64,000 nucleotides of DNA, taken from assembly GCA_963783865.1 (NCBI GenBank), contig CAWAPD010000001.1, positions 1 through 64,000 of the forward strand. The letters run 5' to 3'. The stretch is from CAWAPD01 sp963783865. Its GTDB lineage: Bacteria > Actinomycetota > Thermoleophilia > UBA2241. Positions 8,935-18,716 of the stretch are shown here, in pieces (within the stretch, counting starts at the first letter, position 1; every line of letters begins with the position of its first letter). The notes under the pieces were generated by a model. The model was not told the origin of the DNA, made no database searches, and was given only the letters and a program-made list of their open reading frames with translations. The translations under genes and the position numbers were made by a program.

Positions 8935-9252
8935 ATGCAGAAACACAGGAAGCAGCGTCTTCAAGCCAAGGGCTGGCGTATCGGCGATGCCGCCGAGTTC
9001 CTCGAACTCACCCCCGAGGAGGCCGCGTTCGTCGAGCTCAAGCTGGCGTTGGCCGTCCACCTGCGCGAGGTGCGCACGCAGCGCGGCTGGACCCAGGCGC
9101 ACGTGGCCGGTCTGCTCGGATCCAGTCAGTCGCGGGTGGCCAAGATGGAGGCCGCCGACGCCACCGTGTCGATCGACCTGCTGGTGCGGGCGCTGCTGAC
9201 GCTCGGCGAGTCGCGCGCCGAGCTTGGCCGGGTGATCGCCCAGGCGGCGTAG
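8935..9252 (+). CDS. XRE-family DNA-binding protein, HigA-like, no toxin beside it
   Basis: 105 residues. A leading segment (AAEFLELTPEEAAFVELKLALA) resembles the front of HigA/phage-type antitoxins, followed by a helix-turn-helix (LREVRTQRGWTQAHVAGLLGSSQSRVAKMEA). Such proteins usually pair with a RelE/HigB toxin encoded just upstream; here the upstream gene is the cupin on the opposite strand, and no toxin-like frame is visible. It is either an orphan antitoxin or a stand-alone regulator. A 10-bp GC hairpin ends it. Confidence 0.75.
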   Translation: MQKHRKQRLQAKGWRIGDAAEFLELTPEEAAFVELKLALAVHLREVRTQRGWTQAHVAGLLGSSQSRVAKMEAADATVSIDLLVRALLTLGESRAELGRVIAQAA

Positions 9253-9287
9253 CGTCGGGGGCGCTGAGGACGAGGAGTGGGCTTGGG

Positions 9288-9310
9288 GGGCGGGCGCGGA
9301 GCGCCCGCCC
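9288..9310. terminator. bidirectional GC-hairpin terminator
   Basis: GGGCGGGCGC (9288-9297), loop GGA, GCGCCCGCCC (9301-9310), between the convergent XRE and CocE genes; no U-tract. Confidence 0.7.
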
Positions 9311-9315
9311 CTCCC

Positions 9316-10991
9316 TCACTCCCCGCCCGCGATGACGCGTCAGGCTCACGTACGCCGGCGCGCTGCCGCCGCAGGCCAGCGACTGCTCGGTGGGCTCCCA
9401 GCGCGTCGCCAGCCACGGGTTGTCCGCCGTGCCGGGGTGCGGCACGTACAGCGGGAAGTCGCTCGCCGCGATCTGCAGGCGCAGGCGGTGTCCGGGCGGC
9501 AGCCGGTAGCCCAGGTGACCGAGCTCGACCCGCGTGACGCGCTCGGGGTCGGGGTCGCCGATCTCGGTCTGGCCGCGCACGAGCATGTGCGCGGCCCCGT
9601 CGGGCGCCACGTCGACGAGCTTGACGAAGACGTGGGTCGACGGGCCGCTCGACCCGACGCGCAGGTGGGCCGTCGCCGGCCCCGCGAGGTCGAGCGGCCC
9701 ATCCCACGGTTCGCTGGTGAACACGACCACGTCGTCGCGGGCCGCGACCTCGCGCTCGTCCGGATACTCGTACAAGAAGGAGAACGGGTCCTCGACGGTC
9801 GAGGGCACCAGGTCGGACGGGTCGTGGGTCCAGCGGGCGACGGAGGGCGCGGGCTCGGGGGCGGCTGCGAGCAGGCCGCCGCCGGCCGCCGCGCGGCCGG
9901 CGGCGGCCAGGTGCAGCCGCAGCTCCCGCGCCCCCGGCGGCGGCCACGACGCGGCCGTCTGCCAGCCGTCGTTGCCCAGGTGCCAGCGCACGGCCGGGAT
10001 GCCGCGCGGCATCCCGGCCGTGCAGGCACACGTCGAAGAACTCGAGCGCCGGCCCGATGTAGGCGGGCATCATCCGCTCGATCGCGGCGTCGCTCGTGTT
10101 GTGCTCGTCCTCCTCGCCGATCGGCACGTCGCCGAGCACGTAGTTCTCGTGGTCGATCGAGTCGGCGATCAGGTACTGCAGGTCGCGGCGGTCGGGGCGG
10201 GCGCGCAGCGCCGTGTAGTCGCGCATCGAGTCGGGCATGAGGTTGTCGAACCAGCCCACCGAGTGCAGGACCGGCACCTTCGCGCCGTCGAACGGGTGCA
10301 CCGTGGGGAACGGCTTCAGGCCGGGCCCGCCGCCGGTGAGCGAGGCGATCATCGCGTCCATGCCGGCGGACCGCGCGCCGATGGCCTCGAACGCCTCGTC
10401 GAACGCCTCGGCCAGCGGACGGTGGCTCCAGTCCACGGCGAAGTCGTAGATCGGGTTGTCGACCCAGTAGTGGCCGAGGTAGTCGGCCGCGTAGAGCGCC
10501 GTGACCCCCTCGCCCGACCACGTGTCCATGAACGCCAGGTCGGCGCTCGTCACCCGGGGCACGATCGCCTTCAGGGCGGGATGCCCGGCGGCGACCGCGG
10601 CCCACTGCGTGAAGCCGAAGTACGAGTCGCCGAACATGCCGACCACGCCGTTCGACCAGGGCTGTCCCACGATCCAGTCGATGGTGTCGTAGCCGTCCTC
10701 GACCTCGTGCACGAACGGCACCGTCTCGCCCTCCGAGCGGAACTTGCCGCGCACGTCCTGCACCACGAACGCGTAGCCGCGCTCGGTCACGTGCGGCGCC
10801 AGCAGCGGCATGAACGTGTAGCGGCCGCACTTGTCGTAGGGCAGCCGCACGAGCACCGCGGGGTGCCGGCCGGGACGGTCGGGCAGGTAGACGTCGGTCG
10901 CCAGCCGCACGCCGTCGCGCATCGGCGCCATGACCTGGTCGGCCCGGGGATCGACCGGCGCGGGTCCGAGCTCCTGCACCGTCACTGGCAT
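9316..10991 (-). pseudogene. CocE/NonD-type serine hydrolase, frame broken at a palindrome
   Basis: About 550 residues of an alpha/beta hydrolase of the cocaine esterase / X-prolyl dipeptidyl-peptidase family: MRDGVRLATDVYLP near the start, nucleophile serine in MFGDSYFGFTQ near residue 120, and the C-terminal jelly-roll domain (PLDLAGPATAHLRVGSS, THVFVKLVDVAPDG, HRLRLQIAASDFP). These enzymes cleave esters or amides of acyl compounds. The frame changes near 10010, inside the 34-base perfect palindrome at 9989-10022: the N-terminal part reads LHGRDAARH and the C-terminal part resumes as IPAVRWHLGNDGW. The stop is also doubtful; a nearby TGA is at 9316-9318 in another frame, suggesting a second indel after AYVSLT. 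ATG at 10989-10991. Confidence 0.75.
9989..10022. repeat. perfect 34-bp palindrome inside the CocE gene
   Basis: CACGGCCGGGATGCCGC followed immediately by its exact reverse complement; no central spacer. The reading frame of the hydrolase shifts by one base within it. Confidence 0.9.
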
Positions 10992-11052
10992 GTCAGCCTC
11001 CTTGTCGTGGGCGCCCGCCGATTCTACCTGCGGGACGTCGGGCGCTCGCCGA

Positions 11053-11896
11053 TCACTCGGCGAGCGCCCTCTGCAAGCTCCTCACCGGCTTCCAGCCCTG
11101 CCGCGGCACGGCCTTCAGCAGGGTCTGAGTATACGGATGCTGCGGGTCGTCGAGCACCTGCGCCGTCGCCCCCCGCTCGACGATCTCGCCGCGGCGCATC
11201 ACCACCGCCTCGTCGCTCACCTGCCGCACCACCGCCAGGTCGTGCGAGATGAACAGGTAGGTCACGCCGGTCTGCTCGCGGATGTCGGCCAGCAGGTTCA
11301 GCACCTGGGCCTGGATCGACACGTCGAGCGAGGCGACGGCCTCGTCCAGGATCAGCACCTTGGGCTCCGAGGCGAGGGCGCGGGCGATCGCCACGCGCTG
11401 CTGCTGTCCTCCGGACAGCGCGCGGGGCAGCGCCCGCGCGTGCCGCTCGTCCAGGCCGACCTGGTCGAGCAGCTCGAGCACCCGGGCGTCGCGCTCGGCG
11501 TGCGACAGGTCGAAGTGCAGCCGCACCACCTCGCCGATCGCGTCGCGCACGCGCTGGCGCGGGTCGAGCGACGAGAACGGGTCCTGGAAGACGATCTGGA
11601 TCGCGCGCCCGTAGCGGCGCCGCGCCTTCGAGCGCAGGCGCCCGCGGCCGCGCTCGATGCCGCCGATGTGGATGCGGCCCGAGGTGGGCTGCTCGAGCCC
11701 CATGATCATGCGCGCGGTCGTGGTCTTGCCCGAGCCCGACTCGCCGACGATGGCCAGAGCGCCACCGGGCGCGACCCTGAAGGAGACGTCGTCGACGGCG
11801 ACGACGTCGGCATGGCCGCGCCCGCCCGGCCCGGCCACCCGGAACACCTTGCGCAGGTCCTCGACCTCGATCGCCCAGCCGGTCGTCGTCAGTCAT
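11053..11896 (-). CDS. oppF: dipeptide/oligopeptide ABC transporter ATPase (OppF/DppF), one frameshift near the start
   Basis: ATP-binding subunit of a peptide importer, about 280 residues. Walker A is GESGSGKTT, the Q-loop IVFQDPFSSLDPR, the signature LSGGQQQRVAIARAL and Walker B VLILDEAVASLD; the C-terminal HPYTQTLLKAVP is typical of the OppF/DppF tail. The natural start is the ATG at 11894-11896 (MTDDDRL), but the frame only joins the body (AIEVEDLRKVFRV) if one G is removed from the GGG near 11878. It overlaps the stop of the preceding ATPase gene by eight bases, so translation is probably coupled. Works with OppD, B, C and A encoded upstream. Confidence 0.88.
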
Positions 11897-12996
11897 CGGG
11901 GCTCCCGGCGTCGGGCGAGCTCGGCTCCGCCGAGCTCGCCTCCTCGAGGCTCGCCATCTCCAGGCTCACCGCGTCCTCCGAGACCGGCGCCCGCTCGACC
12001 TCGCGCTCGTATCCTTCCGCCAGCCTGCCGCGCAGCTCCTCGGCGCGATGGCAGCGCACCAGGCCGCCGTCGACCTCGCGCAGCACCTGGCGCTCGTCGC
12101 GGCAGCGCTGCACCACGAACGGGCAGCGCGTGGTGAACGGGCAGCCGTCGGTCACCTCGTAGGCCGACAGTGGCCGGCCCGGGGATCGCCCACAGGCGCT
12201 TGGACCGCGTCGTCGGGCTGGGCCGCGAGGCGAGCAGCCCGGCGGTGTACGGGTGGCGCGCCGACTCGTGCATGGCCGCGGCCGGGCGGTCCTCGACGAT
12301 GTAGCCGGCGTACATCACCGCGATGCGGTCGCAGACCGCGGCCGCCAGCTCCAGGTCGTGGGTGACGAACACCATGGCCAGGTCGCGCCGGCGGCGCTGC
12401 TCGTCGAGGATCGCCATCACCTCGGACTGGGTGGTCACGTCGAGCGAGGTCGTGGGCTCGTCGGCCAGCAGCAGCCGCGGCTCGATGGCCAGCGCCGAGG
12501 CGATCATCACCCGCTGCAGCAGGCCTCCCGACAGCTCGTGCGGGTACTGGCGCAGGCGGCGCTCGGCGTCGTCGATGCCGACGTCGCGCAGCAGAGCGAT
12601 CACCCGGCTCTCGGCGTCGGCCGGCGCGACGCCGGCGTTGGTGACCAGCGCCTCGGTCAGGAAGTCGCCGATGCGGCGCACCGGGTTCACGTGCGTGCGC
12701 GGGTCCTGGAAGATCATCGCCACGTCGCTCGCCCGGTAGCGGCGCAGCGTCTCGCGGTCCATGGCCAGCACGTCGTGGGCGTCGAACGAGATGGTGCCGG
12801 TGACCTTCGCCCCCGGCGGCAGCAGGCGGATCACGGCCCGCGAGGTCATCGACTTGCCGGCGCCCGACTCGCCGACCAGCCCGACCGCCTCGCCATGGGC
12901 AACGCCGAGCGAGACCTCCTGGATCACCGCCTTGTGCTCGTCCTGCATGGGCAGGTCGATGCGCAGGTCGCGGATCTCGAGCAGCCGCTCGCTCAT
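11889..12996 (-). CDS. oppD: dipeptide/oligopeptide ABC transporter ATPase (OppD/DppD), one frameshift
   Basis: Second ATPase of the importer, about 368 residues. Walker A GESGAGKSMTS, Q-loop MIFQDPRTHVNP, signature LSGGLLQRVMIASAL, Walker B LLLADEPTTSLD. After RLWAIPG the frame is lost near 12180; deleting one G from CCCCGGGCC restores RPLSAYEVTDGCPFTTRCP, the Cys-rich motif that OppD proteins use in the oligopeptide-transport C-terminal domain. The last ~30 residues are rich in Ser, Ala and Glu. ATG at 12994-12996 overlaps the oppC stop by four bases (ATGA). Confidence 0.88.
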
Positions 12997-13868
12997 CGCC
13001 GGTCCGCCGAGAAGTAGATCGCCAGCCTGTCGCCGAGCAGGTTGAACGAGACCACGGTGAGCACGATCAGCGCGCCGGCGAACAGCGACTCCTGCGGGTG
13101 GCCGGCGAGGATCGCCGACTGCCCGTTGGCGACCATCAGGCCCCACTCGGCCTGGGGCGGCTGCACGCCGAGGCCGAGGTACGAGATCGCCGCCAGGTCG
13201 ACCAGCGCGTAGCCGAACGACAGCGTCGCCTGCACCAGCACCAGCGGCATGATGTTCGGCAGCAGATGCTTCAGGGCGATGCTGCGCGTCGACAGCCCCT
13301 CGGCGTAGCAGGCGTCGATGTACGGCAGGTTGCGCTCGCGGATCGCGCCGCTGCGCAGCACCCGGGCGATGTACGGCAGGTAGGCCAGCGACAGCGCGAT
13401 GACCGGCGCGACGATCCCGGCGCCGAAGATCGCCACCGCCAGCATCGCGAAGATCAGGCCGGGGAACGCGAACAGGATGTCGAGCACGCGCGAGGTGACG
13501 TTGTCGAACCACCCGCCGATCCACGCCGTCATGATCGCCAGGAACGTGCCCGTCAGGGTGGCGATCATGATGATCAGGAACGGCCCCAGCAGGCTGAGGC
13601 GGGCGCCCCAGATGAGTCGCGACAGCAGGTCGCGGCCGAGCGAGTCGGTGCCCAGCAGGTGCGCCGAGGAGGGCCCCTCGTAGCGCTGCAGGATGTTCAG
13701 GGTGTTGGGGTCGTGGGGCGCGATCCACGGCGCGAGCAGGGCGACGAGCACGATGAACACGATGTAGACGGCGCAGACGGCGCTCACCGGGTCGACGCCC
13801 TTCACCCGGTGCGTCACCCGGGTGACGATCGGCGCCCTGGGGCCGGTCAGCTCGGCGAGCTCGGCCAT
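12993..13868 (-). CDS. oppC: dipeptide/oligopeptide ABC permease (OppC/DppC)
   Basis: 291 residues, inner-membrane permease of the peptide transporter. The first helix (AVYIVFIVLVALLAPWIAP) is followed by the family motif HLLGTDSLGRDLLSR and, in the cytoplasmic loop, YIDACYAEGLSTRSIALKHLLPN, the EAA-type contact with the ATPases. Intact; one base separates it from oppB. Confidence 0.9.
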   Translation of the reverse strand: MAELAELTGPRAPIVTRVTHRVKGVDPVSAVCAVYIVFIVLVALLAPWIAPHDPNTLNILQRYEGPSSAHLLGTDSLGRDLLSRLIWGARLSLLGPFLIIMIATLTGTFLAIMTAWIGGWFDNVTSRVLDILFAFPGLIFAMLAVAIFGAGIVAPVIALSLAYLPYIARVLRSGAIRERNLPYIDACYAEGLSTRSIALKHLLPNIMPLVLVQATLSFGYALVDLAAISYLGLGVQPPQAEWGLMVANGQSAILAGHPQESLFAGALIVLTVVSFNLLGDRLAIYFSADRR

Positions 13869-13869
13869 C

Positions 13870-14808
13870 TCAGCCCGTCCCCGTGACCCGCAGGCGCGGG
13901 TCGAGCGCCCCGTTGAGGAGGTCGACCAGCGCGTTGACGATCACGAACACCGCGACCAGCATCAGCGAGATCGACTGCACCACGGCGAAGTCCTTCTGCG
14001 AGGTCGCCTGCACCAGGAACGAGCCCAGCCCGGCGATGCCGAACGCCTCCTCCACGACCACGTCCCCGGCGATGAGGCCGCCGACGGTGAGGCCGGCCAC
14101 GGTGGTGATCGGGATCCAGGCGTTGCGCAGCACGTGCCGGCGCACCACGAGGTTGCGCGGGATGCCCCGGCTCTGCGCCGTCTCGACATGCTCGCGCACC
14201 ATCTCCTCGCGGATCGAGGTGCGCGTGAGCTGGGCGACGTAGGCGACCCACGAGATCGCCAGCGCGATCGCCGGCAGCGTCAGATGCCAGAGCCGGTCGA
14301 AGAAGCCCACGCCGGCGCCGAACACCGGGAACCAGCCGAGGTTGACCGCGAACACGGCGATCAGGCCGATGGCGGCCACGAACGAGGGCGTCGCCAGCCC
14401 TATCCCCGTGCCGACCGTGATCCCCGAGCTGAGCTTGCGGGCAAGCGCCGCCACGATCCCCAGGCCGATGCCGATCACGAGGATCAGGATCGCGGCGTAG
14501 GTGACCAGGAACAGCGTGTTGCCGATGCGGGGGGCCAGCAGCGTCGTGACCGGCTCCCGGTACACGAACGACTGGCCGAAGTCGCCGTGCAGGACGCCGG
14601 CGAGCCAGTGCCCGTAGCGCACGTAGACCGGGTCGTCGAGATGGAACTGCTTGTGGATCTCGGCGATGATCGACGGCGTCACGTGCCCGCCGGCCAGCAG
14701 CGTCGCCGGGTCGCCCGGCGCCAGGTAGAGGGCGCCGAAGATCACGACGCTGGCCACGAACAGGGTCAGCACGAGGCTGATCAGGCGCTGCAGGATGAAC
14801 CGCGCCAC
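13870..14808 (-). CDS. oppB: dipeptide/oligopeptide ABC permease (OppB/DppB)
   Basis: 312 residues with six predicted membrane helices. LQRLISLVLTLFVASVVIF opens the protein, FHLDDPVYVRYGHWLAGVLHGDFG is the characteristic extracytoplasmic segment, and VETAQSRGIPRNLVVRRHVLRN is the EAA loop. Pairs with OppC as a heterodimeric channel. Confidence 0.9.
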   Translation of the reverse strand: MARFILQRLISLVLTLFVASVVIFGALYLAPGDPATLLAGGHVTPSIIAEIHKQFHLDDPVYVRYGHWLAGVLHGDFGQSFVYREPVTTLLAPRIGNTLFLVTYAAILILVIGIGLGIVAALARKLSSGITVGTGIGLATPSFVAAIGLIAVFAVNLGWFPVFGAGVGFFDRLWHLTLPAIALAISWVAYVAQLTRTSIREEMVREHVETAQSRGIPRNLVVRRHVLRNAWIPITTVAGLTVGGLIAGDVVVEEAFGIAGLGSFLVQATSQKDFAVVQSISLMLVAVFVIVNALVDLLNGALDPRLRVTGTG

Positions 14809-14847
14809 GGCGCCGTTACCGCGCTCTGTCGCTGGGGCAGCCCAGGC

Positions 14848-16530
14848 TCACTTCGCCCCGACCGTCGCCAGCGAGGGCAGGTAGATGTAGGCGAACGACA
14901 CCGGCGCCCCGGTGATCTTGTCGTTCATGAACAGCGCCACGAAGTTGTTGGCGATCGGGATCACGACCTGGTCCTTCATGTACTGGGCCTGGGCCTCGGT
15001 GACCAGCGTCGCCCGCGCGGTCGCGTCGAACGTCTCGCGGGCCTTGGCGACGTCGTTGAGCACGGTCTTGTTGTCGTAGTTGATCCAGTTGAAGAGGGGC
15101 TCCGGCCCGTAGAACAGCGCCAGGTAGTCGAGCGGGTCGGGGATGTCGAGGAACCCGAAGGTCACCATCAGGTCGATGCCCTTGCGATACGACGGCACGA
15201 AGAAGGCGTTCGAGAAGTCGAGAGGCTGCATCTGCTTGAGCTTGACCGTCAGACCGATCGAGGTCGCGGCCTGCTGCACGACGCTGCCGAGCTGCAGCTC
15301 GGTCTGGTCGCCGGCCAGCAGCGCCAGCACGATCGGCTTGCTCGTGTCCGAGGCGCTCGCGACGATCTGCTTGGCCCCGGCCACGTCGGGGGTCAGCGAT
15401 GGCAGCGCGTCGTAGGCGGACTTGTAGATGCCGAGCGCCGCGGGGTCCCACGCGGTCTGCGGGGTCAGCGCCTTGTTGGGGATCGCGGCGCCGTTGAAGA
15501 TGGCGTCGACGATCGCCTGCCGGTCGATCGCCATGGACAGCGCGGTGCGCAGTTGCGGGTCGCTCATCGGGCCGGGCTGACCGGTCGGCACGATCTCGGA
15601 GATGGTCAGCCCGACCCCGAAGTACAGCGTCCCGTTGGTGGCCGTCTTGAGCTCGGGGATGCTCGTGGTGGGGACTTCATAGGCGCCGTCGAGCTGGCCC
15701 GACAGCAGCGCGCTCGTCACGGTGCTTGAGTTGACGATGAACTTGAGGGTGACCGTCTGGTTCTTGGGCGCGTAGGCGGGATCCCAGTAGTTGGCGTTCT
15801 TCTGCAAGACGATCTCGCTGCCGGGGCTCCAGTTCTTGACCTTGTACGGACCGGAGTACATGACGCCGCCCTTGGCCGTGCCGAACGTGCTGAAGTGGGA
15901 CTCGACGTAGGCCTTCTCGGTGATGCCGCCGGCGATCGTCGCCATCTCCTTGTTGAAGAGCTCGTCGGGCTGGGTGAAGGTCACGGTGACCTGGTTGGGA
16001 CCGGTCTGTTTGATCGCCTTGACGTAGCTGAAGAAGCCGCCGTTGACCGGCTGTACCTTGGGGTCGAGGTTGCGCTGCAGGCTGTAGACCACGTCGGCCG
16101 CGGTCACCGGGTGGCCGTCCCAGAACTTGACGCCCTGGCGGATGTTGTAGACCCAGGTCTTCGGATCGGGGTTGGACCACGACTCGGCGATGCCGGGCTG
16201 GATCTTCCAGTCGGGCGTCAGGCGCAGCAGGTAGTCGCAGATGTTGGAGATCACCATGTCGGGCGAGTAGTCGGCGGCCTTGGCGTAGTCGAGCGTGGTC
16301 GGCTCGCCGGCCGGCAGGTCCCAGGTGAGCTGCGAGATGTCGCTGGTGGCAGGCGCCGTGGTGTACAGCGGCGTCACGGTCACGGCGGCCCCGTTCTGCC
16401 CGCCCGACTTGGAGCCGCAGGCGGCGGCGAGCCCGGCGAGCACGACTACCAGCGCGAGTGGCAGCACGTACCTCGTGAGCCTTGGATGCGTGAGGGCGCC
16501 GGACGCGGCGCGAGACGACTGCGATGTCAT
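14848..16530 (-). CDS. oppA: peptide-binding lipoprotein of the ABC importer (OppA/DppA, SBP_bac_5)
   Basis: 560 residues. The signal peptide ends in the lipobox LAGLAAAC, so the mature protein is a membrane-anchored lipoprotein. The body carries family-5 solute-binding motifs: CDYLLRLTPDWKIQPGIAESW, FWDGHPVTAADVVYSLQR and LRTALSMAIDRQAIVDAIFNG. First gene of the five-gene operon; ligand range (peptides or other compounds such as nickel complexes or opines) cannot be read from sequence. The 246 bases upstream hold no gene and presumably the operon promoter. Confidence 0.9.
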   Translation of the reverse strand: MTSQSSRAASGALTHPRLTRYVLPLALVVVLAGLAAACGSKSGGQNGAAVTVTPLYTTAPATSDISQLTWDLPAGEPTTLDYAKAADYSPDMVISNICDYLLRLTPDWKIQPGIAESWSNPDPKTWVYNIRQGVKFWDGHPVTAADVVYSLQRNLDPKVQPVNGGFFSYVKAIKQTGPNQVTVTFTQPDELFNKEMATIAGGITEKAYVESHFSTFGTAKGGVMYSGPYKVKNWSPGSEIVLQKNANYWDPAYAPKNQTVTLKFIVNSSTVTSALLSGQLDGAYEVPTTSIPELKTATNGTLYFGVGLTISEIVPTGQPGPMSDPQLRTALSMAIDRQAIVDAIFNGAAIPNKALTPQTAWDPAALGIYKSAYDALPSLTPDVAGAKQIVASASDTSKPIVLALLAGDQTELQLGSVVQQAATSIGLTVKLKQMQPLDFSNAFFVPSYRKGIDLMVTFGFLDIPDPLDYLALFYGPEPLFNWINYDNKTVLNDVAKARETFDATARATLVTEAQAQYMKDQVVIPIANNFVALFMNDKITGAPVSFAYIYLPSLATVGAK

Positions 16531-16776
16531 GGACCACCCCTTCTCGTCGGGGACCGCTCACGGAGCGGACCCGCCCGATGGCGGCGTGGCCACGGTTGCC
16601 CGACGGCTGGCGCCGCACGTGCTTGCCTGCGGTATTCCCACCACACCGGCGCGGGAATCCGGCGGGGCCGCGGGACCGTTTGGCGGGCCGCGAGATGCGG
16701 GCATCTGGGAAGTGCTTCACTCAGGCCGGCGGCCGCACGCGGCCCGCCCGGGCGAACGCTCGAGGGGAGGGGTCCG

Positions 16777-17938
16777 ATGCAGGAGCGGCGCGTGAGGCCC
16801 GACGCGGTCTACGGCTCCCGCGAGTCCAACCGTTGGTTCATGCAGCACGTGCGCGAGGTCGTCGGCACGGCGACCCTCGTCGACCGCGCCGGGCCGGTCA
16901 CGCCGCTCCCGGTCGAGCCGCGCGACCTGAGCAGCCGTGCGCCTCGGCGGCGGCGATGGTCCGTCGCTGCCCGAGGTGCTGGCGCACACGGCGACCGACG
17001 CCTTCATCGTCCTTCACCGCGGCGCGATCGTCGACGAGCGGTACTTCGACGGCATGACCGCCGAGACCCCGCACATGTGGCAGTCCCTGTCGAAGTCGCT
17101 GGCGTCGTGCGTCGCCGGCAACCTGGCGGCGCACGGGGTCGTCGACCTGGAGCAGCCGGTAGCCGCCTACGTGCCGGAGCTGGCAGCGTCCGCCTACGGC
17201 GACGCCCTGGTCGAGCAGCTACTCGACATGACCGTCGGCATCGACTACTCGGAGGACTACGAGGACGAAGACTCGGAGGTCAACGAGCTCGACCGCATCT
17301 ACGGGCTGCGCCCCGCGCGCTCGGCCGAGCATCCGGGATCGAGCTACGAGTTCGCGACCCGGATGCGCAAACGGGGCGAGCACGGGCGCGAGTTCGCCTA
17401 CGTCTCGCTCAACTTCAACGTCCTGGCGTGGGTCATGGAGCGCGCGACCGGCAGGAGCATGCCGGCGCTCATCCGGGACGAGGTGTGGAGCCGGCTCGGC
17501 GGCGAGCACGACGCCTCCATCGCGCTCGACGCGGCCGGCAGCGCCCAGACCGAGAGCGCCGTCAGCTCGAGCGTCCGCGACCTGGCCCGGTTCGGGCTGG
17601 CCCTTGCCGGCGGCGGCGCGATCGACGGCCGGCAGGCCATCCCTCGGGCCTGGATCGACGGGATCGTGCGGGGCGGCGACCGGGAGGCGTTCGCGCGCGC
17701 CGAGCCCGATCCGGTCATGCCCGGTCCCTCGTACCGGCGCGGGTTCTGGGTGTCGCGGTCGGAGGACCGCAGCGTGATCACGGGCTCCGGTATCTACGGG
17801 CAGTTCTTCTACGTCGACCCGCGGGCCGAGCTCGTGGTCGCCAAGTTCTCGACGCAGGCCGCGCCCGACGACCACGAGCGCTGGCGGCAGGAGTTCGCGC
17901 TGGGACAGAGGCTGGCGGAGGTCCTAGGCAGCCTTTGA
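16777..17938 (+). CDS. CubicO/class C beta-lactamase-like serine hydrolase, one frameshift
   Basis: About 386 residues. The catalytic SLSKS (Ser-x-x-Lys) follows TPHMWQ, the second motif is probably Y in FAYVSLNFN, and ITGSGIYGQFFYVDP is the C-terminal motif seen in 6-aminohexanoate-dimer hydrolase-like members. The printed start of the long frame is inside the protein: ATG at 16777, with GAGGGGAGGGG just before it, encodes RRVRPDAVYGSRESNRWF..., and joins the body if one C is removed from AGCCGTG near 16935. No signal peptide is visible. Likely hydrolyses amides or esters; substrate unknown. Confidence 0.8.
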
Positions 17939-18172
17939 CGCGCGGCTTGGCGAGTCGGCGAGAGCCGGGGCCGGGGCGGCCGGCCTGCGGCGCACGTGGA
18001 CCACGAACCGCTGCGCCTCGGCGGGCGCCGGCTCGAGACACTCCGAGCAGACAGTCGCCGGTCGGCCGGCGATGAACGTGTGCGCGACCCGTTCGCCGAG
18101 GATGACGGTGCGCCCGCACCGATCGCACTCATCGACACCCCACATGCGTGCGAGGGACTCGTCGCGCTCCAT
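17924..18172 (-). CDS. small zinc-ribbon protein
   Basis: 82 residues with two CxxC pairs (CDRC near residue 17 and CSEC near residue 41), spaced as a treble-clef zinc ribbon, followed by an Ala/Pro-rich tail. Its end overlaps the serine hydrolase gene by 15 bases on the opposite strand. ATG at 18170-18172 is chosen; an in-frame start at 18208 is possible. Function unknown. Confidence 0.6.
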   Translation of the reverse strand: MERDESLARMWGVDECDRCGRTVILGERVAHTFIAGRPATVCSECLEPAPAEAQRFVVHVRRRPAAPAPALADSPSRASKAA

Positions 18173-18272
18173 GACTCCCACCTTTGCTGCCGTGCCGCCC
18201 CTCCTCACGCGGCGGCTTCTGATGCGCTGATTCCCAGGAGCGGGGCTGCGATAACGCGGGGTCCGGAAACGA

Positions 18273-18298
18273 CGGCGGGCCGCTTTCGCGGCCCGCCG
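18273..18298 (-). terminator. terminator of rplM-rpsI
   Basis: CGGCGGGCCGC (18273-18283), loop TTTC, GCGGCCCGCCG (18288-18298), just downstream of rpsI; no clear U-tract. Confidence 0.75.
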
Positions 18299-18319
18299 GA
18301 GAAGTCTCTGATGCGGCGA

Positions 18320-18712
18320 CTAGCGCTTGCTGAACTGCGGGCGCTTGCGGGCCTTCTTGAGGCCGGCCTTCTTGCGCTCGACGGTGCGCGCGTCGCGGGT
18401 GAGGAACCCGGCGCGCTTGAGCGGCGTGCGCAGGGTCTCGTCGGCGAGGCAGAGCGCGCGGGCGATGCCATGGCGGATGGCGCCGGCCTGGCCGGCGACG
18501 CCGCCGCCGTCGACGTTGATCCGGGCGTCGAACTTGTCGCGCGTGCGGGTGGTCTCGAAGGGCATGACGGCGATCGTCTGCAGCACGCGGCGCCCGAAGT
18601 ACTCCTCGAGCTCCTTGCCGTTGACGACCACGCGGCCGACACCGGGGGTGAGGATGACGCGGGCGACGCTGCTCTTGCGCCGGCCGATCGCGGTATAGGT
18701 GACGGCTGCCAA
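18320..18712 (-). CDS. rpsI: 30S ribosomal protein S9 (uS9)
   Basis: 130 residues. AIGRRKSSVARVIL opens the protein and the C-terminus RKRPQFSKR is the universal positively charged tail that reaches the P-site tRNA. Follows rplM by four bases in the conserved rplM-rpsI pair. Confidence 0.98.
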   Translation of the reverse strand: MAAVTYTAIGRRKSSVARVILTPGVGRVVVNGKELEEYFGRRVLQTIAVMPFETTRTRDKFDARINVDGGGVAGQAGAIRHGIARALCLADETLRTPLKRAGFLTRDARTVERKKAGLKKARKRPQFSKR

Positions 18713-18716
18713 GCGT

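Noticed and set aside
8811..8936. N-terminal extension of the cupin (minus strand)
   Set aside because: Although open, it overlaps the promoter of the XRE gene and lacks a ribosome site; ATG at 8810 fits the cupin start.
13822..15729. 635-residue open frame opposite the opp genes, and similar long frames elsewhere
   Set aside because: Arg/Gln/His-rich shadow frames typical of high-GC DNA; the opposite strand encodes recognised transporter proteins.
16660..16700. ATTCCC...GGGAAT inverted repeat between oppA and the serine hydrolase
   Set aside because: Six-base arms with a 13-base loop, too weak to call an operator.
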